A DNA stretch of 10,000 nucleotides, taken from the NCBI GenBank assembly GCA_020217065.1, contig JAIWOB010000012.1:1-10000 (forward strand). Direction: 5' to 3'. The notes under the pieces are model-generated. The model made no database searches. It was not told the DNA's origin and saw only the letters and a list, made by a program, of their open reading frames with translations. This DNA comes from Chloroflexota bacterium. Its GTDB lineage: Bacteria > Chloroflexota > Anaerolineae > Anaerolineales > Villigracilaceae. Shown piece by piece: positions 5,889-10,000 of the stretch (the first letter of the stretch is position 1; each line of letters opens with the position of its first letter). Position numbers and translations under genes: made by a program.

Positions 5889-7022
5889 ATGAAAGTAACT
5901 GTCCTTCAAGAAAATCTGGCGCGCGGTTTGAGCGTCGTCTCCCGCGCCGTTTCGCCGCGCAGCACCCTCCCCGTTTTATCGAACATTTTGATTGCCACGG
6001 ATGAAGGTCGTCTTCGTCTCTCCGCCACCAATCTTGAATTGGGCATCACCTGTTGGATTGCGGCGCGGATTGACGAAGAAGGCTCCACCACCGTCCCTGC
6101 GCGCACCTTCGCCGACTTGGTGAACGCGCTCACCGGCGACCAGGTACAGTTATCTTTGGATGTGAAGACTCAAAATCTGCATGTCAAGGGCGGAACGTCG
6201 AATAACGACATCAAATGTATTGACGCCCAGGAATTTCCCCCTCTTCCCACGCCCGAAATGAAAGACGCCGTTCCGCTAAACGTGGCGGATTTCAAGGAGA
6301 TGATTCAACAGGTGGTTTTTGCCGCTTCCACAGACGAAGCCCGTCCCGTGCTGATGGGCGTTCTCGTGAACGTAGACAAGGATAATTTGACGATGGTTGC
6401 GGCGGATGGTTTCCGCCTTTCCGTTCGCAAAGCGCAGTTGTCCAATCCCGCTCCCCATCCGGTCAACGTGATTGTTCCCGCCCGCGCCTTGAGCGAATTG
6501 GCGCGCGTGGCTGGCGACGGCGAAGAACCCATTTACATGGTTGTGCCGAAGAATCGCGGTCAGGCGCTCTTCCGCGTCAAGGATGTGGAAATCGTTTCGC
6601 AATTGATTGACGGCTCCTTCCCCGATTACCAGCAGATTATTCCGCGCAGTTACAAGTCGCGCACGCTGGTTTCGACGGCGTCCCTGCTCAAAGCGTGCAA
6701 GCAGGCGGAAATTTTCGCCCGCGAAGGTTCGAACGTGGCGCGTTTCGACATTAAACAATCCAGCGGCGACATGCAGCCCAGCGAAGTTGAAATCTCCGCC
6801 GTCTCGGAAGAGACGGGACGCAACGAGACCATCGTCGAAGCCACCGTGGACGGCAGCGGCGTGCTGATTGCCTTCAACGTCAAGTTCCTGCGCGAAGTCT
6901 TGGAAGTCATCAAGACTCCGAACGTGGCGCTGGAAACCTCCGCGCCCAACGCGCCCGGCGTCATCAAGCCGGTAGGCGACGACAAGTTTTTGCACGTCAT
7001 CATGCCCATGCATCTGGGATGA
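5889..7022 (+). CDS. dnaN: DNA polymerase III subunit beta (sliding clamp)
   Basis: A 377-residue beta clamp, the usual length for the family. It forms a ring-shaped dimer around DNA that tethers the replicative polymerase. Features visible: MKVTVLQENLARGLSVVSRAV opening, PVLSNILIA (28-36), LSATNLELGI, the middle-domain motif STDEARPVLMGVLV with MVAADGFRLSVR (about 167-178), the third-domain ID-GSFPDYQQIIP segment, and the C-terminal VIMPMHL that matches the conserved VMPM-RL ending of the hydrophobic cleft binding polymerase and repair partners. The start has GAGGG nine bases upstream. Genes before and after are on the same strand, but a predicted promoter and a strong terminator make it a single-gene unit. 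It is not adjacent to dnaA or recF as in many bacteria. Confidence 0.97.
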   Translation: MKVTVLQENLARGLSVVSRAVSPRSTLPVLSNILIATDEGRLRLSATNLELGITCWIAARIDEEGSTTVPARTFADLVNALTGDQVQLSLDVKTQNLHVKGGTSNNDIKCIDAQEFPPLPTPEMKDAVPLNVADFKEMIQQVVFAASTDEARPVLMGVLVNVDKDNLTMVAADGFRLSVRKAQLSNPAPHPVNVIVPARALSELARVAGDGEEPIYMVVPKNRGQALFRVKDVEIVSQLIDGSFPDYQQIIPRSYKSRTLVSTASLLKACKQAEIFAREGSNVARFDIKQSSGDMQPSEVEISAVSEETGRNETIVEATVDGSGVLIAFNVKFLREVLEVIKTPNVALETSAPNAPGVIKPVGDDKFLHVIMPMHLG

Positions 7023-7033
7023 CGGCTCAGGTT

Positions 7034-7120
7034 GCAAGTTGAGCGTTGAACGTTGTAGAATCCGCTGGACGGAAAATCGTCCGGCGGATTTTGTATTTGC
7101 GACCGCGCCCCTCAACTTGC
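7034..7120. repeat. Outer inverted repeat flanking the dnaN terminator
   Basis: GCAAGTTGAG (7034-7043) and CTCAACTTGC (7111-7120) are perfect 10-base inverted repeats 67 bases apart. The terminator hairpin lies between them. The arrangement resembles a small palindromic mobile-type element that carries a terminator, but only one copy is in view. Confidence 0.4.
7059..7098 (+). terminator. Intrinsic terminator of dnaN
   Basis: A 13-bp stem pairs AATCCGCTGGACG (7059-7071) with CGTCCGGCGGATT (7078-7090), with one T-G wobble and a 6-base loop. It is followed by a T-rich tract (TTTTGTATTT). It begins 37 bases after the dnaN stop. This is a good rho-independent terminator. Confidence 0.8.
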
Positions 7121-7145
7121 CGCTCGTATCTTACGCCTCGTCCTT

Positions 7146-7151
7146 TATAAT
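7146..7151 (+). promoter_or_regulatory. Perfect -10 box upstream of the PEP/pyruvate-binding gene
   Basis: TATAAT at 7146-7151 is a consensus -10 box. No good -35 box is found 16-18 bases upstream. The predicted transcription start (about 7158) is only some eight bases before the ATG at 7166, so the message would be nearly leaderless. An AGGTGA at 7157-7162 could be a weak ribosome binding site if transcription starts slightly further up. Confidence 0.4.
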
Positions 7152-7165
7152 TTATCAGGTGACTT

Positions 7166-9550
7166 ATGGCTTTCCCAAAAGTTTCAATTGACAACGTCTT
7201 GCGGATTTTTCTTGCGCTCAATCAGTATCCCATCTTGAGCAGGCGCATTCGTTCGCGGATGAGAAAAGAATTGTACTCGCGCGGCATTATCACCAAAGAA
7301 AGCCTGGACGCCGAGACGCGCAAAAAGGGCATAGAGTCGCAGGTGCGCGAAGGGCTGCACAACCCCTTGGAAGAGGAACCCGCCGACGTTTGGGAAACCC
7401 GCCTGATGCGCATCCGCGATTCGCTGACCGACTTCTACTACGCCCATAACCTGCCCTACGAGGAATTTGAAAATCTCGTCCGCCAGTTGTTGTCTGAGCA
7501 TGGCAGCCCTGAAAGCGATTTCGTCTGGTTTAATCCCGAGCTTGCCCCGCAGGAGATGCTCTTCGAGCAGGCGGAAATGCTTGAATCCATGCCGCCCGAA
7601 GAGCGAAAAAAATACGAGGCGCGGCTGAAAGAGTTGAAGGTGGCGCTGATACGCACATTGGTCAGCGACCAGTTGAAATACATCAAAATCGCCCGCAAGT
7701 GGTTTACGGTGGCGGACTTGAAGGAAATCCGCGCCCGCAAGATTGGCGGCGGCAAAATTGGCGGCAAGGCGGCGGGAATGCTGCTTGCCATGCGCATCAT
7801 TAAGGAAACTGCGCCGCCGGAAGTTGCGGCGCGCTTCAAACTCCCCGTTTCCTTTTATCTTGGTTCGGATGTCTTCTACAATTTTTTGACCTATAACAAT
7901 TTGGTGCATTGGAACGACCAGAAATACAAGACCGACGAAGAAATGCGCGCCGATTATCCCGCTTTGAAAGCCGATTTTCAAAAAGGCGAATTTCCGGTTG
8001 AAATCGTCGAAAGCCTGGAAAACGTTTTGCAGGAAGCGGGCGATAGACCGTTAATCGTCCGTTCTTCCAGTTTGCTGGAGGATAATTTCGGCACGTCGTT
8101 TGCGGGAAAATACGAAAGCGTTTTTCTCCCCAATCAGGGCAGCCGCGATGAAAAATATTACGCCCTGACCCGCGCCATTACCGCAATTTACGCCAGCGTG
8201 CTGAACCCCGACGCTTTGATGTACCGCCATCTCAAAGAACTTGCGGATTACGACGAACGCATCGGCATTTTGATTCAGTTTGTGGAAGGCGAACGGACGG
8301 GGCGGTATTATTTCCCTCATGCGGCGGGCGTGGCGTTCAGCCGCAACTTGTACCGCTGGTCGCCGCAAATCAGACAGGAAGACGGTTTTGTTCGTCTTGT
8401 CTTTGGGCTTGGCACGCGCGCTGTGGATATGGTGGGCGACGATTATCCGCGTCTTGTCGCGCTTAGTCATCCGCGCCTGCATTCGTCGTCCGATGTGCGC
8501 GCCATCAAACGCTACTCCCAGCGCAAATTGGATTTGATTGACATCGAATCCAATTCGTTTGCCACAATTCCGGTCCGCGACGTATTCGACGCCGATTTTC
8601 CTCCGCTGCGTTTCATTGCCCAGGTGGATGAAGACGGAGACCTGGTCCCGATTCGCTCGCGGCTGGCTGACCCCGCCAAAATGGTCGTCACTTTCGACGG
8701 TTTGTTGTCGCGCACTTCGTTTGCGGCGGATATGCGCGCCGCGTTGAAATTATTGGAAACCCATTACAAGTCGCCGGTGGACACCGAATTTGCCTTGGAG
8801 ATTACCGACCTTGAAGGGCGACCCAATGCGCTAATTACGCTTTTGCAGTGCCGCCCGCAAAGTCACATTCAAGACGGAATGGAGACGCCCATTCCAGGCG
8901 ACCTGACTGAAAAAGACATTATTTTTTCCACGCAGACGATGGTTCCGCAGGGCGCAGTGCGGGAAATTCGCTACGTTCTCTTTGTGCCGTCGGAGGGATA
9001 TTTCAGCCTTGAATCTCAAACCGAAAGAACCTTGCTTGAACGCGCTATCGGGCAATTGAATGCGGCGTTGAAAGATGAGGTTTTCATCGCGGTCGGACCG
9101 GGACGCTGGGGAACGTCCACGCCGGACTTGGGCGTGCATGTGGCTTACAGCGACATTTATAATGCGCGGGCGCTGGTCGAGTTGGCGGGAGAGTCTGTCG
9201 GCGCTTCGCCCGAACCGTCCTTTGGCACGCATTTTTTTCAAGACTTGATGGAAGCGAATATTTATCCGTTGGGCGTTTTCCTCGACGACGAAAACACGAT
9301 ATTCAAACGGGATTTCTTTTACGATACCCCAAACCGCCTGGGCGAGTTCCTGACGCTGGATAATCCGCGCGTTGCGAACGCCCTGCGTTTGATTGCCGTA
9401 AGCGATTATCGCCCCAAACATCATCTTGACTTAATGATGGACGCAAGCAAAAGTTATGCGGTGGCTTTTCTGACGGGGGAAGAAGAGGAGGAAACCGAAA
9501 GCCGAGAGGACGAGACCATGCTGAGCGGTTTGCCGCCTGCGAAGGAATAA
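7166..9550 (+). CDS. PEP/pyruvate-binding (PPDK/PEP synthase N-terminal-like) protein without phosphotransfer domains
   Basis: A 794-residue cytoplasmic protein; no signal peptide or membrane helix. Residues 1-180 form a charged helical N-terminal region. From about 190 to 565 lies the ATP-grasp domain of PEP synthase/pyruvate phosphate dikinase: glycine-rich KIGGKAAGML (197-206), LIVRSSSLLED (296-306), FGTSFAGKYESVF (308-320), GVAFSRN (388-394), GLGTRAVD (414-421) and LLQCRPQ (559-565, like the family's 'LQ-ARPE' end). There is no TSCG-type phosphohistidine swivel domain and no TIM-barrel PEP domain. Instead residues 570-770 form another domain with VGPGRWGTSTPDLG (643-656) and SFGTHFFQDL (685-694). 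The tail (771-794) is acidic. It is therefore unlikely to be a complete PEP synthase. It may phosphorylate or bind another substrate; the true reaction is unknown. Confidence 0.88.
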   Translation: MAFPKVSIDNVLRIFLALNQYPILSRRIRSRMRKELYSRGIITKESLDAETRKKGIESQVREGLHNPLEEEPADVWETRLMRIRDSLTDFYYAHNLPYEEFENLVRQLLSEHGSPESDFVWFNPELAPQEMLFEQAEMLESMPPEERKKYEARLKELKVALIRTLVSDQLKYIKIARKWFTVADLKEIRARKIGGGKIGGKAAGMLLAMRIIKETAPPEVAARFKLPVSFYLGSDVFYNFLTYNNLVHWNDQKYKTDEEMRADYPALKADFQKGEFPVEIVESLENVLQEAGDRPLIVRSSSLLEDNFGTSFAGKYESVFLPNQGSRDEKYYALTRAITAIYASVLNPDALMYRHLKELADYDERIGILIQFVEGERTGRYYFPHAAGVAFSRNLYRWSPQIRQEDGFVRLVFGLGTRAVDMVGDDYPRLVALSHPRLHSSSDVRAIKRYSQRKLDLIDIESNSFATIPVRDVFDADFPPLRFIAQVDEDGDLVPIRSRLADPAKMVVTFDGLLSRTSFAADMRAALKLLETHYKSPVDTEFALEITDLEGRPNALITLLQCRPQSHIQDGMETPIPGDLTEKDIIFSTQTMVPQGAVREIRYVLFVPSEGYFSLESQTERTLLERAIGQLNAALKDEVFIAVGPGRWGTSTPDLGVHVAYSDIYNARALVELAGESVGASPEPSFGTHFFQDLMEANIYPLGVFLDDENTIFKRDFFYDTPNRLGEFLTLDNPRVANALRLIAVSDYRPKHHLDLMMDASKSYAVAFLTGEEEEETESREDETMLSGLPPAKE

Positions 9551-9590
9551 AAAAGAATCGGGGCGCTTTTCCCGCGTCCGATTCTTTTTT
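9549..9590. terminator. Bidirectional intrinsic terminator between convergent genes
   Basis: A stem pairs AAAAAAGAATCGG (9549-9561) with CCGATTCTTTTTT (9578-9590), with further inner CGC/GCG pairing around a loop near 9567-9573. The A-run on one side and T-run on the other give a U-tract in both directions. It would end the plus-strand gene stopping at 9550 and the minus-strand protease gene stopping at 9624. Confidence 0.85.
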
Positions 9591-9623
9591 GAAATAGAAC
9601 AAATGTTCTACAGCGTTTTGTCT

Positions 9624-10000
9624 CTATTGAGTTCCTGTCTCTCCGTAAGGCAATTGTTCTTTTACCGGCAGCCGCTTTGTCAAAATCAGCCATGCGACGA
9701 ACAAGGCTAATCCAATCCATGCGGTCGGCGCGGCAAGCGTTCCGCCCAGCGCCATGTTGAAGCCTGGCTGAAAGAACAGCGCGGGCAATCCGGCGGCGGC
9801 GTTGACTGAGCCATGCGCCAGCGCGGCGGACCAGGGGCTCTGCGTATTGAGGTACAGCCATGAAAGAATTGCGCCAAGCAAAACGCAAAATACAATCATC
9901 ATGAAAATTCCCGCAATTGGATAGCCTGGATAGTTATGTCCCTGCGCGATGACGGGCGCATGCCACGCGCCCCAGATAACGCCGCTGAGCAGGATGGCTT
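9624..10000 (-). CDS. CPBP-family intramembrane metalloprotease, C-terminal part (partial)
   Basis: The last 125 codons of a minus-strand gene that begins beyond the right edge. Reading in from the edge gives AILLSGVIWGAWHAPVIAQG, matching CPBP (CAAX protease and bacteriocin-processing) motif 2, with the histidine in WHAP. Further on, SAALAHGSVNAAAG matches motif 3 (HxxxN). Both are metal/active-site motifs in this family of glutamate-type intramembrane proteases. The EExxxR motif 1 would lie outside the window. At least three membrane helices are seen, and the tail KRLPVKEQLPYGETGTQ is soluble. An internal ATG at 9902 is not the start, because the conserved motif 2 lies upstream of it in the same frame. 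The substrate is unknown. Confidence 0.85.
   Translation of the reverse strand, partial: AILLSGVIWGAWHAPVIAQGHNYPGYPIAGIFMMIVFCVLLGAILSWLYLNTQSPWSAALAHGSVNAAAGLPALFFQPGFNMALGGTLAAPTAWIGLALFVAWLILTKRLPVKEQLPYGETGTQ

Noticed and set aside
6276..7115. 279-codon open frame on the minus strand opposite dnaN
   Set aside because: It lies antisense to a certain dnaN gene, has no family-like sequence, and is explained by the G/C-rich third positions of dnaN codons.
7184..7981. 265-codon open frame on the minus strand inside the PEP/pyruvate-binding gene
   Set aside because: Antisense shadow with no recognisable domain; the plus-strand protein has clear family motifs over the neighbouring part of the same frame.
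9624..9902. Complete small 92-residue membrane protein starting at 9902
   Set aside because: The same frame continues upstream to the window edge and encodes the conserved WGAWHAP motif, so this is only the end of a CPBP protease.

Overview
The window reads as a chromosomal segment from a free-living bacterium, most likely Chloroflexota of the Anaerolineae type. This is inferred from gene content rather than a marker gene: a multi-unit DUF5671 membrane protein, a stand-alone PEP/pyruvate-binding protein, a secreted parallel beta-helix protein, and genes with G/C-rich third codon positions ('ggcg'-rich codon use). No rRNA, tRNA, CRISPR array, transposase or phage gene was seen.

Layout, left to right. 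(1) The 5' end of a minus-strand oligoendopeptidase F-type gene runs off the left edge. (2) A minus-strand three-gene unit is transcribed from about 3192 down to 369. It encodes a PadR-family repressor, then (start and stop overlapping as ATGA) a 626-residue secreted right-handed beta-helix protein, then a four-helix LiaI/LiaF-like membrane protein. A very A/T-rich promoter with a perfect 8-bp inverted repeat lies just upstream of padR. (3) A divergent plus-strand gene (3284-3760) encodes a membrane-anchored protein with a probable NTF2-like fold. Its predicted promoter is back to back with the padR promoter. (4) An 83-bp palindromic dispersed-type repeat (3768-3850) precedes a 637-residue membrane protein that I read as six tandem DUF5671-like units plus a soluble C-terminal domain. 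(5) dnaN, the beta sliding clamp, has its own promoter and a strong terminator and is not next to dnaA or recF. (6) A 794-residue protein has the PEP synthase/PPDK ATP-grasp domain but no phosphohistidine or PEP-utilising barrel domain. It ends at a bidirectional terminator. (7) The C-terminal part of a CPBP (CAAX-type) intramembrane protease on the minus strand runs off the right edge.

The only genes that clearly work together are the padR, beta-helix and LiaF-like trio, which resembles a PadR-controlled cell-envelope module. The plus-strand genes each seem to have their own control signals. The least characterised items are the trio, the six-unit DUF5671 protein with its soluble tail, and the PEP/pyruvate-binding protein with its conserved C-terminal extension. 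Most family assignments rest on recognised motifs and need a profile search to confirm.
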